A stretch of DNA of 64,000 nt, taken from the NCBI RefSeq assembly GCF_025751555.1, contig NZ_JAOWLB010000001.1, positions 186,001 through 250,000 on the forward strand, written 5' to 3'. The translations under genes and the position numbers were made by a program. Below the pieces are notes generated by a model, which was not told the origin of the DNA, did not search any database, and saw nothing but the letters and a program-made list of their open reading frames with translations. Every line of letters begins with the position of its first letter. Positions within the stretch are counted from its first letter, which is position 1. Source of the DNA: Ruegeria aquimaris (GTDB lineage Bacteria > Pseudomonadota > Alphaproteobacteria > Rhodobacterales > Rhodobacteraceae). Positions 8,298-16,709 of the stretch are shown here, piece by piece.

Positions 8298-8399
8298 TTT
8301 CTGTTTATATGTTTGTACTTTTGGCCACTTATCCGACTATTGTTCAGTTTTCATTCATCATTTCCCCCAATGCTGTAGCTGTCAGCGATGGAGGATCAG

Positions 8400-8831
8400 A
8401 TGGACAAGTCCGAGTTGTTGAAGGAATGGTATTCCCAGGTTTGGGAGCAGGGAAACATCGACGCGATTGATGAGTTTTTCGCGGCCGACACGATGGCCGA
8501 CGGCTTGATTCCCGAGATGCAGGTTGGCGCCGACGATTTCAGGGATTTCGTTTCCGCCTTTAAATATCATCTGGGCGAAATTCGCGTGGATATCCCAAAG
8601 ATCATCGAGAACGGCGATTGGGCCAGTGCGATCTTGCATGTCCACACGTCAAGGGCCGACAACGGAGCGCCAATCGAGGTCACCGGTCAGGTCATGGTCC
8701 GGTACAAAGACGGCAAGATTGTCGAAGCATACAACCAGTTCGACCTGATCTCGCTGTTCGAACAACTGGGTCAGATGCCGGCCGACACACTACCGATCTG
8801 CATGACGGGTCAGCGCCTGGAGTGGGCATAG
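8400..8831 (+). CDS. SnoaL-like / NTF2-fold protein
   Basis: A 143-residue small protein of the SnoaL/ester-cyclase type NTF2 fold, seen from the N-terminal helix (LLKEWYSQVWEQGNIDAIDEFFAADTM) and the strand region VTGQVMVRYKDGKIVEAYNQFDLISLFEQLG. The ATG at 8400 is chosen over 8388 because GGAGG lies 5 nt before it. No catalytic residues can be assigned and the substrate is unknown. It stands alone between ssrA and the chromate genes. Confidence 0.75.
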   Translation: MDKSELLKEWYSQVWEQGNIDAIDEFFAADTMADGLIPEMQVGADDFRDFVSAFKYHLGEIRVDIPKIIENGDWASAILHVHTSRADNGAPIEVTGQVMVRYKDGKIVEAYNQFDLISLFEQLGQMPADTLPICMTGQRLEWA

Positions 8832-8971
8832 ACTGCTGCGGCGGCACTTGGCAGGTGCATTGACATCCCCTGCCGAGTTGCACTAGCGATAGGCTCATGG
8901 GGTCGCTTGCGAACGCCCCGTGAGGCCTCGGCCCAAGTTTCGCATGTATCCTTTGACGAGAGGAGCATGCC

Positions 8972-9787
8972 ATGGCTGCGCCAAGTGAAATCACCGTCCC
9001 CCAATTGCTGCGCCTGATAGGCACGCCGGATTGTCCGGTTCTGGTGGATATCTCCATAGATGCGGATTTCACCGAGGATCCGCTCCTGATTCCGGGCGCC
9101 TTCCGCCATCCGCACACAGACTATGCCGGTCTCGTCTCGCGTCTCGCCGGACGGCGCTGCGTTGTCATCTGCCAGCAGGGCATCAAGCTCAGCCAAGGTC
9201 TGGTCGCGCGCCTGCGCGACGACGGGCATTCGGCCGAGTACCTTCAGGGCGGCAACCATGGCTGGCGCGACAATCATGGCGCTCCCCGTATCCCCGCAAC
9301 AGCGATCCCTGCACCAGCAGAGGGCGCCACGCTCTGGGTCACCCGCCACCGGCCCAAGGTCGACCGGATTGCCTGCCCCTGGTTGATCCGGCGTTTCGTG
9401 GACCCTGCGGCGAGGTTTCTGTTCGTCTCGCCCGACCAGGTCCTGGGCGTCGCGGACCGCTACGGCGCAACACCGTTCGACGTGGAAAACGTCTTCTGGT
9501 CACACCGGGACGACAGATGCAGCTTCGACACCATGCTCGATGAATTCGGATTGCGAACCGCGGCGCTTGACCGGCTATCGCGAGTTGTGCGCGGCGCCGA
9601 CACCGACCGGCACCAAATCTCACCGCAGGCGGCAGGACTGCTTGCGATTTCGGTCGGATTGTCGCGTCAATTCCGCGACGATCACGACCAATTGGCCGCC
9701 GGTATGGTGCTTTATGACGCGCTCTATCGCTGGGCGCGCGATGGGCATAACGAAGGCCACGACTGGCCCGCGGACCGCCGGTCATGA
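8972..9787 (+). CDS. Rhodanese-ChrB fusion, chromate resistance protein
   Basis: A 271-residue protein with two domains. Residues about 5-100 form a rhodanese-like domain with a cysteine in VVICQQGIKLSQG at the active-site position. Residues about 115-265 match the C-terminal ChrB domain (RPKVDRIACPWLIRRFVDP, then WARDGHNEGHDW at the end). ChrB-type proteins accompany ChrA and act as regulator or accessory factor in chromate resistance. The stop overlaps the chrA start by 4 bp (ATGA), so they are one operon. The DNA-binding N-terminal part of classical ChrB is absent here. Confidence 0.85.
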   Translation: MAAPSEITVPQLLRLIGTPDCPVLVDISIDADFTEDPLLIPGAFRHPHTDYAGLVSRLAGRRCVVICQQGIKLSQGLVARLRDDGHSAEYLQGGNHGWRDNHGAPRIPATAIPAPAEGATLWVTRHRPKVDRIACPWLIRRFVDPAARFLFVSPDQVLGVADRYGATPFDVENVFWSHRDDRCSFDTMLDEFGLRTAALDRLSRVVRGADTDRHQISPQAAGLLAISVGLSRQFRDDHDQLAAGMVLYDALYRWARDGHNEGHDWPADRRS

Positions 9788-11031
9788 CGCCGTCGTGGTC
9801 GGAGCTTGTCCGGGTCTTTGGGCGGATCGGTTTGCTGTCCTTTGGCGGACCAGCCGCACAAATCGCCCTCATGCACCGGGAATTGGTTGAAACGCGACCC
9901 TGGCTGGATGAAAAGACGTTCCTGCGCGCGCTTTCGCTGTGCATGCTGCTGCCGGGGCCAGAGGCGATGCAGCTTGCCACCTATGCCGGTTGGCGGATGA
10001 GAGGCGTACCAGGCGGCCTGATCTCGGGCGGACTTTTCGTTTTGCCGGGTGCCGTTGTGATCTCGGCGCTTGTGGCGCTTTACGTATCCTTCGGCGATCT
10101 GCCTCTGGTTCAGTCGGCTTTTCTGGGAATCAAGGCTGCCGTGATCGTCATCGTCGTGCAGGCATTGCGCAAACTCAGTTCCAAAGCGCTGACAAGCCGT
10201 TCTGCATGGGTTATCGCGGGCCTTTCATTCTTCTCGATCTTTGCGCTTTCTCTGCCATTCCCCCTGATTGTCGGCGCCGCTGGCCTCTGGGGTTACCTGA
10301 GCGCCAAACCTGCCGACATCCCCCGCCCCCGATCCGAATGGCAGTACCCCGCGACCGGAACACTGGTCACCTGGCTGGTGCTGTGGCTGGGCCCCATTGT
10401 TGCGCTGACATTCCTTGGCCCGACCTTGTTGGCCGATCTTGGTTGGTTTTTCGTGAAGCTTGCGGTGGTTACTTTTGGCGGCGCTTATGCGGTCTTGGCA
10501 TATATGACGCAGACGGTCGTCGACCACCATCAATGGATTTCGACGACACAGATGATCGACGCCCTGGGACTGGCCGAAACCACACCGGGGCCTTTGATAC
10601 TGGTCACACAGTTCGTTGCCATGCTTGCCGGCTACATGGCTGACGGCCCGGCAATGGCGCTGGCCGCCGGTATTGTCGCCCTTTGGGCAACATTTGTACC
10701 CTGCTTTCTCTGGATCTTTTCCACCGCGCCCATCCTCGACCAGATCGCCGACCGGCCCAAACCCGCAGCTGCGCTGAAAGCCATTACCTCCGCCGTGGTC
10801 GGGGTCATCCTGAACCTCTCCTTGTGGTTCGGCATGCATGTGATTTTCGCTGAGGTCACGTTGTCAAGCCTTGGCCCGGCATCGTTCTGGTCTCCGGTCT
10901 GGGCGAGTTTCGACTTTCTGGCGGCCTTGTTGTCGGTGTTCGCCGCGACATTGATGTTCCTCTTCAAACGAGGAATCGGAGAGACCTTGATACTCATGAC
11001 TGCGGCAGGCATGGCCAGCTATCTCGTGTGA
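9784..11031 (+). CDS. chrA: Chromate efflux transporter ChrA
   Basis: A 415-residue CHR-family membrane transporter, long form with two repeated CHR domains. The first begins VFGRIGLLSFGGPAAQIALMH and the second FVKLAVVTFGGAYAVLAYM, each followed by the family pattern with PGP (LLPGPEAMQLATYAGW and ETTPGPLILVTQFV). It expels chromate (and possibly sulfate-like anions) from the cytoplasm. Coupled translationally to the rhodanese-ChrB gene. Confidence 0.92.
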   Translation: MTPSWSELVRVFGRIGLLSFGGPAAQIALMHRELVETRPWLDEKTFLRALSLCMLLPGPEAMQLATYAGWRMRGVPGGLISGGLFVLPGAVVISALVALYVSFGDLPLVQSAFLGIKAAVIVIVVQALRKLSSKALTSRSAWVIAGLSFFSIFALSLPFPLIVGAAGLWGYLSAKPADIPRPRSEWQYPATGTLVTWLVLWLGPIVALTFLGPTLLADLGWFFVKLAVVTFGGAYAVLAYMTQTVVDHHQWISTTQMIDALGLAETTPGPLILVTQFVAMLAGYMADGPAMALAAGIVALWATFVPCFLWIFSTAPILDQIADRPKPAAALKAITSAVVGVILNLSLWFGMHVIFAEVTLSSLGPASFWSPVWASFDFLAALLSVFAATLMFLFKRGIGETLILMTAAGMASYLV

Positions 11032-11111
11032 TCGAAAATAGCCGCGTGCAGTCTCTTTTGTTTCCGTCCGAATCTTTTATGCTGAAGCTCGATTTTGAAT
11101 GGGGACACAAC

Positions 11112-11567
11112 ATGTCGCGAGGCATCGACTACGGCAATCTGATGCATACCGCCATGCGCGGGCTGATCAAAACAGTCCTGAGCGACGTGGAACACAAAGG
11201 GCTTCCCGGGGCTCATCATTTTTTCATCACCTTCGATACCCGGCATCCCGATGCCGGTCTGGCAGACTGGCTATCCGATCGCTATCCCGGCGAGATGACG
11301 ATCGTGGTGCAGCACTGGTACGAAAACCTCCATGTCGACGACGACGGGTTCTCGATCACGCTGAACTTCGGGGATACCCCCGAACCGCTTTACATTCCTT
11401 ACGACGCGATCAAGACCTTTGTTGATCCATCGGTCGAGTTCGGTTTGCGTTTTGAAAGCCCGGACGCGGACGACTCCGATGAGATGGATGAAGACGAGCA
11501 GGATGACGACGAAGAACGCCATTCGGATGCCGAAGTGGTTTCTCTGGACAGTTTCCGCAAGCACTGA
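11112..11567 (+). CDS. sspB: SspB-family ClpXP adaptor
   Basis: A 151-residue protein of the alphaproteobacterial SspB family. SspB tethers ssrA-tagged proteins to ClpXP for degradation. The N-terminal domain (GIDYGNLMHTAMRGLIKTVL, HHFFITFDT, MTIVVQHWYENLHV) is followed by an acidic linker (residues about 115-140) and a short C-terminal tail, EVVSLDSFRKH, of the kind that binds ClpX. The ATG at 11112 with GGGGA upstream is preferred over the longer frame. It lies less than 3 kb from the ssrA gene whose products it handles. Confidence 0.85.
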   Translation: MSRGIDYGNLMHTAMRGLIKTVLSDVEHKGLPGAHHFFITFDTRHPDAGLADWLSDRYPGEMTIVVQHWYENLHVDDDGFSITLNFGDTPEPLYIPYDAIKTFVDPSVEFGLRFESPDADDSDEMDEDEQDDDEERHSDAEVVSLDSFRKH

Positions 11568-11627
11568 TCACTGCATATAGCCGGTACATGTATTGCCCCG
11601 GCCAATGCTTGCCGCACCGATCAGCCG

Positions 11628-12191
11628 CTATTGCTTTTGCAGAAAAGTTTCGACAGAGCGCTCCATGACGCCGTTCTTCAGCCGTGAAAACTTGAGCATC
11701 AATCCTCCATCAGCCAACGTCCTGTCGAACTGCTGCATCTCGTAACCACCGTCATCCGCTACGAAAAGCGAATAGACTGTCATGGTGTCACCGACGATCC
11801 GCCCCCAGACATAGGGTTCGCCCTTCATCGGGTCGAGTTGCACGGCATGGCCGAACACGTTCCGGGTCATGGCCGCTGAATAAATGCCCTCTCTGGAACT
11901 GGGCAGGAAATCGACCGAATAGTCGCTCTCCTTGATCCTGCCGTCCGGTTTCTGGATCGTCGTCGACCAACTGACGTTAAATCCGTCCTTGGTCTCTTGA
12001 ATGGAAACGCTCATGTCTCGGGGTTCGATACTGCCATCGGCGCGGATCAGGTCCGCATTGCCTTCGTACTCACCGACGAATTGTTCTATTTCGGCTGCCC
12101 TGACCGGATCGGGCACAAGCAATACGGACAGTGCTAAAAACGAAAGCAGCCATATCCTGCGGAATGGTAGGCTAAGGCTCACGGCGCGCAT
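11628..12191 (-). CDS. Exported hypothetical protein
   Basis: 187 residues with a clear Sec signal peptide (RRIWLLSFLALSVLLVPDPVRAAE; cleavage near residue 32). The mature part looks like a small beta-rich protein, with GEYEGNADLIRADGSIEPRDMSV and repeated short strands. I do not recognise a family. It faces leftward, converging with sspB and divergent from fumC, so it is likely monocistronic. Confidence 0.7.
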   Translation of the reverse strand: MRAVSLSLPFRRIWLLSFLALSVLLVPDPVRAAEIEQFVGEYEGNADLIRADGSIEPRDMSVSIQETKDGFNVSWSTTIQKPDGRIKESDYSVDFLPSSREGIYSAAMTRNVFGHAVQLDPMKGEPYVWGRIVGDTMTVYSLFVADDGGYEMQQFDRTLADGGLMLKFSRLKNGVMERSVETFLQKQ

Positions 12192-12366
12192 TGTTGCCTC
12201 CTACGGCTGACAGATCATCTCATATTAGCGCGCTCTGAGCAGGGAACAACGCATGAGTCTGCGCAGTCGGAAAAAACCTGTTTCGATCCCTGATGGTAAC
12301 CCTATCTCTCTTGCACCCAGGCAGAGACCGGTGAAATCTGAAGCGAACCCCAGATCGGAGGCACAC

Positions 12367-13761
12367 ATGACGGGAACGCGAATAGAAACAGACAGTTTTG
12401 GCCCGCTTGAGGTGCCGGCCGACCGGTATTGGGGGGCGCAGACCCAGCGCTCGATCCAGAATTTTCCCATCGGGTGGGAGCGTCAGCCCGTCGCTATCAT
12501 CCGGGCGCTGGGTGTGGTGAAACAGGCCTGCGCCCTGCGCAACCGCGAAACCGGCGCTTTGGCCCCGGACCTCGCGGATGCGATCATCGCCGCGGCGAGC
12601 GAAGTGATCGAGGGCAAGCTGGACAACCATTTTCCGCTTGTGGTCTGGCAGACCGGTTCCGGCACCCAGTCGAACATGAACGCCAACGAGGTGATCGCCA
12701 ACCGCGCCATCGAACTCTTGGGCGGCCAGCTGGGCAGCAAGGATCCGGTGCACCCGAACGACCATGTGAACATGGGGCAATCGTCGAACGACACCTTTCC
12801 CACCGCAATGCATGTGGCGGTGGCGATGACCGCGCGCGACATCCTGCTGCCGGGGTTGCGCGCCCTGTTGGCCGGGCTCGAACAGAAGGCCGAAGAATTC
12901 GGCGATATCATCAAGATCGGCCGCACTCATACCCAGGACGCAACGCCGCTGACCCTGGGACAGGAGTTTTCGGGCTATGCCCACCAGCTCCGCATGGGGC
13001 TGGCCAGGATCGAATTGGCCCTGCCCGGCATTTACGAGCTGGCCCAGGGCGGCACCGCCGTGGGCACCGGCCTGAACACACACGCGGGCTGGGCCGAGGC
13101 GGTCGCCGCCAACATGGCCCGGATCACCGGCCTGCCGCTGGTCACCGCGCCCAACAAGTTCGAGGCGCTGGCCGCCCATGACGCGATGGTCTTTCTGTCC
13201 GGCGCGCTCGCGACGGTGGCGGGAAGCTGCTACAAGATCGCCAACGATATCCGCTTTCTGGGTTCCGGCCCCCGCTCGGGCCTGGGGGAATTGGTCCTGC
13301 CGGAAAACGAACCCGGCAGTTCGATCATGCCCGGCAAGGTCAACCCGACCCAGGCCGAGGCGCTAACCCAGGTCGCTGCCCATGTGATGGGCAATGACGC
13401 GGCAATCAAGTTCGCAGGCTCGCAGGGGCATTTCGAACTCAATGTCTATAATCCAATGATGGCCTATAATCTGTTGCAATCCATGCAACTTCTAGGCGAT
13501 GCGACGGACAGTTTCACCCAGAGGATGCTACTGGGCATCCGCGCCAACACCGCCCGGATCGACCAGTTGATGCGCGAAAGCCTGATGCTGGTCACCGCGC
13601 TGGCGCCGACCATCGGCTATGACAACGCCACCACGGTCGCCAAGACCGCGCACAAGAACGGCACCACCCTGCGCGAAGAGGCGGTGCGGCTGGGCTTTGT
13701 CGACGCTGAGACCTTTGACCGGGTGGTACGCCCCGAACAGATGATCGGCCCGCGCGACTGA
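12367..13761 (+). CDS. fumC: Class II fumarate hydratase
   Basis: Converts fumarate to malate in the TCA cycle; iron-independent. It has 464 residues, near the usual 460-467. The superfamily signature [11 protein letters not shown] is present, with [14 protein letters not shown] and the catalytic region [16 protein letters not shown]. The ATG at 12367 follows GGAGG by 5 nt; the frame upstream is open but non-conserved-looking. It heads a chain fumC-DUF4169-RHH with overlapping ends (TGATG, then ATGA). Confidence 0.95.
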   Translation: MTGTRIETDSFGPLEVPADRYWGAQTQRSIQNFPIGWERQPVAIIRALGVVKQACALRNRETGALAPDLADAIIAAASEVIEGKLDNHFPLVVWQTGSGTQSNMNANEVIANRAIELLGGQLGSKDPVHPNDHVNMGQSSNDTFPTAMHVAVAMTARDILLPGLRALLAGLEQKAEEFGDIIKIGRTHTQDATPLTLGQEFSGYAHQLRMGLARIELALPGIYELAQGGTAVGTGLNTHAGWAEAVAANMARITGLPLVTAPNKFEALAAHDAMVFLSGALATVAGSCYKIANDIRFLGSGPRSGLGELVLPENEPGSSIMPGKVNPTQAEALTQVAAHVMGNDAAIKFAGSQGHFELNVYNPMMAYNLLQSMQLLGDATDSFTQRMLLGIRANTARIDQLMRESLMLVTALAPTIGYDNATTVAKTAHKNGTTLREEAVRLGFVDAETFDRVVRPEQMIGPRD

Positions 13762-13937
13762 TGGGCAAGCCGGTCAACCTCAACCAGTTCCGCAAACAGA
13801 AGGCGCGCGCCGAGAAAAAGGCGCGTGCGGACGAGAACGCCGCGAAATTCGGCCGCAGCAAGGCCGCCAAACAGTTGGACCGCGCCCGTGCCGACAAGGC
13901 CCGGCGCGATCACGACGGCCACGAGGTCGAGGAATGA
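13761..13937 (+). CDS. DUF4169 small basic protein
   Basis: 58 residues, highly charged: [20 protein letters not shown] start, Lys/Arg/Ala/Asp-rich helix, then AAKFGRSKAAKQLDRARADK. It matches the small DUF4169 family that sits after fumC in many Rhodobacteraceae. Its ATG overlaps the fumC stop by one base (TGATG), which points to translational coupling. Function unknown; the length and charge pattern suggest a helical nucleic-acid- or protein-binding peptide. Confidence 0.8.
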   Translation: MGKPVNLNQFRKQKARAEKKARADENAAKFGRSKAAKQLDRARADKARRDHDGHEVEE

Positions 13938-14155
13938 GCGGCCGCCCCGTCAAACGCTCGCTGACGCTGAGAGGGCACCGCACCTCGGTCTCGCTCGAGG
14001 ATGCGTTCTGGCGGGCGTTTCGCGAAATTGCAAAAGAAAAAGATATACCAATCAACGTTCTGGCAGGCGATATTGATGCCGCGCGTGACCCCGAGACCGG
14101 CCTTGCCTCGGCCATCCGCGTCTATGTCCTGACCTGGTATCAAAGCCGGTGCTGA
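13934..14155 (+). CDS. Ribbon-helix-helix domain protein (RHH_4 type)
   Basis: 73 residues, overlapping the DUF4169 gene by 4 bp. The sequence KRSLTLRGHRTSVSLEDAFWRAFREIAKEKDIPINVLAGDID fits the ribbon-helix-helix family seen in alphaproteobacteria, with the beta strand (HRTSVSLE) as the DNA- or protein-contacting part. It is the third gene of the fumC chain and may be a regulator; the target is unknown. Confidence 0.8.
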   Translation: MSGRPVKRSLTLRGHRTSVSLEDAFWRAFREIAKEKDIPINVLAGDIDAARDPETGLASAIRVYVLTWYQSRC

Positions 14156-14162
14156 ACACGGG

Positions 14163-14218
14163 TTGACAAGATTAGGACGCTCGCCCTACAACCTCTAGGA
14201 CACGCATCCTAGAGGTTG
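14163..14218 (+). promoter_or_regulatory. tetR promoter with two TetR-type operators
   Basis: TTGACA (14163-14168), 18-bp spacer, TACAAC (14187-14192). Two related 16-bp sites, TAGGACGCTCGCCCTA (14173-14188, between the promoter elements) and TAGGACACGCATCCTA (14196-14211, over the start site), lie 23 bp apart. The second is inside a perfect 12-bp inverted repeat, CAACCTCTAGGA / TCCTAGAGGTTG, with a 6-bp spacer. This layout is typical of autorepression by the TetR protein encoded 4 bp further on. Confidence 0.75.
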
Positions 14219-14221
14219 GAT

Positions 14222-14797
14222 ATGGCACAGGCACAGACCCGCGAACAGATCGTCGCCGCCGCCGATGATCTGTTCTACCGGCAGGGTTTTGCGCAGACCT
14301 CATTCGCCGATATCGCAGCAGCGGTGGCTATCTCGCGCGGCAATTTCTATTATCACTTCAAGACCAAGGACGAGATTCTGGCCGAGGTGATCCAGTTGCG
14401 ACTGGCCCGCACCGCGCAGATGCTGGAAAATTGGCAGGGCGATGGTGACAGCCCCCGCGCCCGCATCGCCAGTTTCATCGACCTGATGATCATGAACCAG
14501 GCCAAGATCACCCGTTACGGCTGTCCAGTGGGCTCGCTCTGCACCGAACTCAGCAAGCTTGACCATTCCGCGCAGGGGCAGGCCAACGGGCTGTTCACCC
14601 TGTTTCGCAACTGGTTGCAGCGCCAGTTCGCCGAGGCCGGCCACAGCACAGAGGCACCCGCGCTGGCGATGCATCTGCTGGCGCGCAGCCAGGGTGCCGC
14701 CACGCTGGCGCAGAGCTTTCATGACGAGGGGTTCCTGCGCGCCGAGGTGGACGAAATGCACCGCTGGCTCGACAACACGCTTTCCAGGAAAACTTGA
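14222..14797 (+). CDS. TetR-family transcriptional regulator
   Basis: 191 residues from the ATG at 14222. The N-terminal TetR helix-turn-helix is clear (QIVAAADDLFYRQGFAQTSFADIAAAVAISRGNFYYHFKTKDEIL). The rest is a helical ligand-binding and dimerisation domain. First gene of a tight operon with a YciI-like gene (12-bp gap) and tag. Two palindromes overlap its promoter, so it probably represses itself and the two genes behind it. The inducer is unknown; the presence of tag hints at alkylation or electrophile stress. Confidence 0.88.
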   Translation: MAQAQTREQIVAAADDLFYRQGFAQTSFADIAAAVAISRGNFYYHFKTKDEILAEVIQLRLARTAQMLENWQGDGDSPRARIASFIDLMIMNQAKITRYGCPVGSLCTELSKLDHSAQGQANGLFTLFRNWLQRQFAEAGHSTEAPALAMHLLARSQGAATLAQSFHDEGFLRAEVDEMHRWLDNTLSRKT

Positions 14798-14809
14798 GGA
14801 AATGACCAG

Positions 14810-15109
14810 ATGTTTATGATATTTATGAAATTCTCGACCAACAAATCCCGCGCACCCGAGTTCATCGCAGGCCATGTGGACTGGCTGAAACAGGGGTTTG
14901 ACAACGGCGTCTTTGACATTGCGGGCAGCCTTCAGCCGCAACTGGGCGGCGGCATCCTTGCCCGTGCCGCCTCGCGGGCCGAGGTCGAGGCCCGCGTCGC
15001 CGCCGATCCGTTTGTAATCGAGGATGTGGTGAGTGCCGAGATCCTCGAACTCACCCCGTCACGCACCAGCGCCGATTTTGCCTTTCTGCTGCCCGGTGCG
15101 GCGGCATGA
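14810..15109 (+). CDS. YciI-like protein
   Basis: 99 residues, ferredoxin-like fold of the YciI-related group, judged from MFMIFMKFSTNKSRAPEFIAGHVDWLKQGFDNG and the DPFVIEDVVSAEILEL strand near the C-terminus. Such proteins are small enzymes or stress-linked dimers of unknown reaction. Second in the tetR operon; overlaps tag by 4 bp. The call is from overall pattern, not a decisive motif. Confidence 0.65.
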   Translation: MFMIFMKFSTNKSRAPEFIAGHVDWLKQGFDNGVFDIAGSLQPQLGGGILARAASRAEVEARVAADPFVIEDVVSAEILELTPSRTSADFAFLLPGAAA

Positions 15110-15714
15110 GCACCACCATCCCCGGCCCTGACGGGCAGCCGCGCTGTCGCTGGTGCAATGCGGCGCCGGAATTCTTCGACTATCACGACCGCGAATGGGG
15201 CTATCCGGTGGGTGAAGACCAGCGCCTGTTCGAAAAGCTCTGCCTTGAAAGCTTTCAATCCGGCCTCAGTTGGCGCACCATCCTCGCCAAGCGCGAGAAT
15301 TTCCGCGCCGCGTTCGACGGGTTCGACTGGACCCGCATCGCCGCCTATGACGACACGGATATCACCCGGCTGCTGGGCAATGCCGGTATCATCCGTCATC
15401 GCGGCAAGATCGAGGCGGTGATCAACAATGCCCGCCGGATGGGCGATCTGCTGGCCGAACATGGCAGTCTGGCGGCCTATGTCTGGTCCTATGAGCCTGC
15501 GCCCGAGGACCTGCCCGAGCCGCAGACAGCCAGCATCATCCCCGCCTCGACCGCATTGTCAAAGGACCTGAAGAAACGCGGCTGGAAATTCGTGGGCCCC
15601 ACCACGGTGTTCGCCTTCATGCAGGCCATGGGGCTGGTCAACGACCATGCGAGCGGCTGCGTCATGCGGGACAAGGCGGCGCGGATGCGGGCCGAATTCA
15701 CGCCGCCCAAATGA
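15106..15714 (+). CDS. tag: DNA-3-methyladenine glycosylase I
   Basis: Removes 3-methyladenine from alkylated DNA. It has 202 residues (family about 187-200). The N-terminus RCRWCNAAPEFFDYHDREWGYPV holds the zinc Cys and the conserved Tyr/His/Trp of Tag; LCLESFQSGLSWRTILAKRENFR forms the base pocket; and the C-terminal zinc ligands appear in NDHASGCVM. Last gene of the tetR operon. Confidence 0.93.
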   Translation: MSTTIPGPDGQPRCRWCNAAPEFFDYHDREWGYPVGEDQRLFEKLCLESFQSGLSWRTILAKRENFRAAFDGFDWTRIAAYDDTDITRLLGNAGIIRHRGKIEAVINNARRMGDLLAEHGSLAAYVWSYEPAPEDLPEPQTASIIPASTALSKDLKKRGWKFVGPTTVFAFMQAMGLVNDHASGCVMRDKAARMRAEFTPPK

Positions 15715-15717
15715 AAA

Positions 15718-15739
15718 CGGGCCGCGATGTCGCGGCCCG
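15718..15739. terminator. Terminator between tag and the aldolase gene
   Basis: Perfect 10-bp stem CGGGCCGCGA / TCGCGGCCCG with a 2-nt loop. On the minus strand it is followed by TTTTC, so it fits best as the terminator of the aldolase gene; it may also stop tag. Confidence 0.7.
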
Positions 15740-15759
15740 GTTCCCGTATTTCGCGGCTC

Positions 15760-16641
15760 TTACAGCGAGGCGCGATAGATCTTGTCGATATTGCTGCCCA
15801 GGGCCGCGTTGAACTCGGCATCCGACTGCTGTTTCGAGAGGCCTTCGGTCAGCGCGCGCGAGAAGGAGGCGATCATCTTGCCGTTCCGGCTGAGCAGGTC
15901 GCAGGCCTGATCGGTGGAATAGCCGCCGGACAGCGCCACCACCCGCACAACACGGGGATGATCGGCCAGCGCGTCATACAGGTTGGCGGTGCTGGGAATG
16001 GTCAGCTTCAGCATCACGTCCTGCCCTTCGGCGAGCGTATCGAGATGTTTCAGGATTTCCTCCTTCAGCATCTCCTCGGCCTGCGCCTTGGTGGTCGAGT
16101 GAATGTTCACCTCGGGCTCGACAATCGGCACCATGCCGGCGGCGATCACCTCACGCGCCACGTCGAACTGCTGCGCCACCACGGCGGCGATGCCTTCGGC
16201 ATTGGCCTCGTGGATGACCGAGCGTTCCTTGGTGCCGAATACGCCTTCGGCCTTGGCCAGGGTCGCGGCCAGACCCGGGATCGGCTTCATCAGCTGCACG
16301 CCGTTGGCCTCGTCCTCAAGCCCCTTGTCGATCTTGAGGAAGGGCACGACACCTTTGACGTTCCACAGGTAATCGGCAACCTTACGGCCCTCGATGCTCT
16401 CGCCCAGGGTGCGTTCGAACAGGATCGCGCCGATCACCTTCTTGCTGGTGAAATCGTCGGCCAGGATGATCCGGGCGCGCATGCGCTGGATCTCGGCGAA
16501 CATCTCTTCCTCGGATCCGTATTGCGCCGCGTCCACACCATAAAGCGCCAGCGCCTTGGGGGTCGATCCGCCGCTCTGATCCAGGGCCGCGATAAAACCC
16601 GCACCGTTTGCCATCTGTTCGTGCATTTGTGCCTTGGACAT
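15760..16641 (-). CDS. Fructose-bisphosphate aldolase, class I
   Basis: 293 residues from the ATG at 16641. Schiff-base aldolase cleaving fructose-1,6-bisphosphate to glyceraldehyde-3-phosphate and dihydroxyacetone phosphate. Visible signatures are FIAALDQSGGSTPKAL, VVPFLKIDKGL, the MVPIVEPEVNI strand and VVALSGGYST. It resembles the bacterial class I group rather than the zinc class II enzymes. Single gene; converges on tag. It joins fumC, tkt and gap as central carbon genes in this window. Confidence 0.9.
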   Translation of the reverse strand: MSKAQMHEQMANGAGFIAALDQSGGSTPKALALYGVDAAQYGSEEEMFAEIQRMRARIILADDFTSKKVIGAILFERTLGESIEGRKVADYLWNVKGVVPFLKIDKGLEDEANGVQLMKPIPGLAATLAKAEGVFGTKERSVIHEANAEGIAAVVAQQFDVAREVIAAGMVPIVEPEVNIHSTTKAQAEEMLKEEILKHLDTLAEGQDVMLKLTIPSTANLYDALADHPRVVRVVALSGGYSTDQACDLLSRNGKMIASFSRALTEGLSKQQSDAEFNAALGSNIDKIYRASL

Positions 16642-16709
16642 ATGTCTTTCCCGTCTAAATGATTCCGTTTGGCACGGCATATATCATGGTTCTGACGGAT
16701 GGTAGGATG

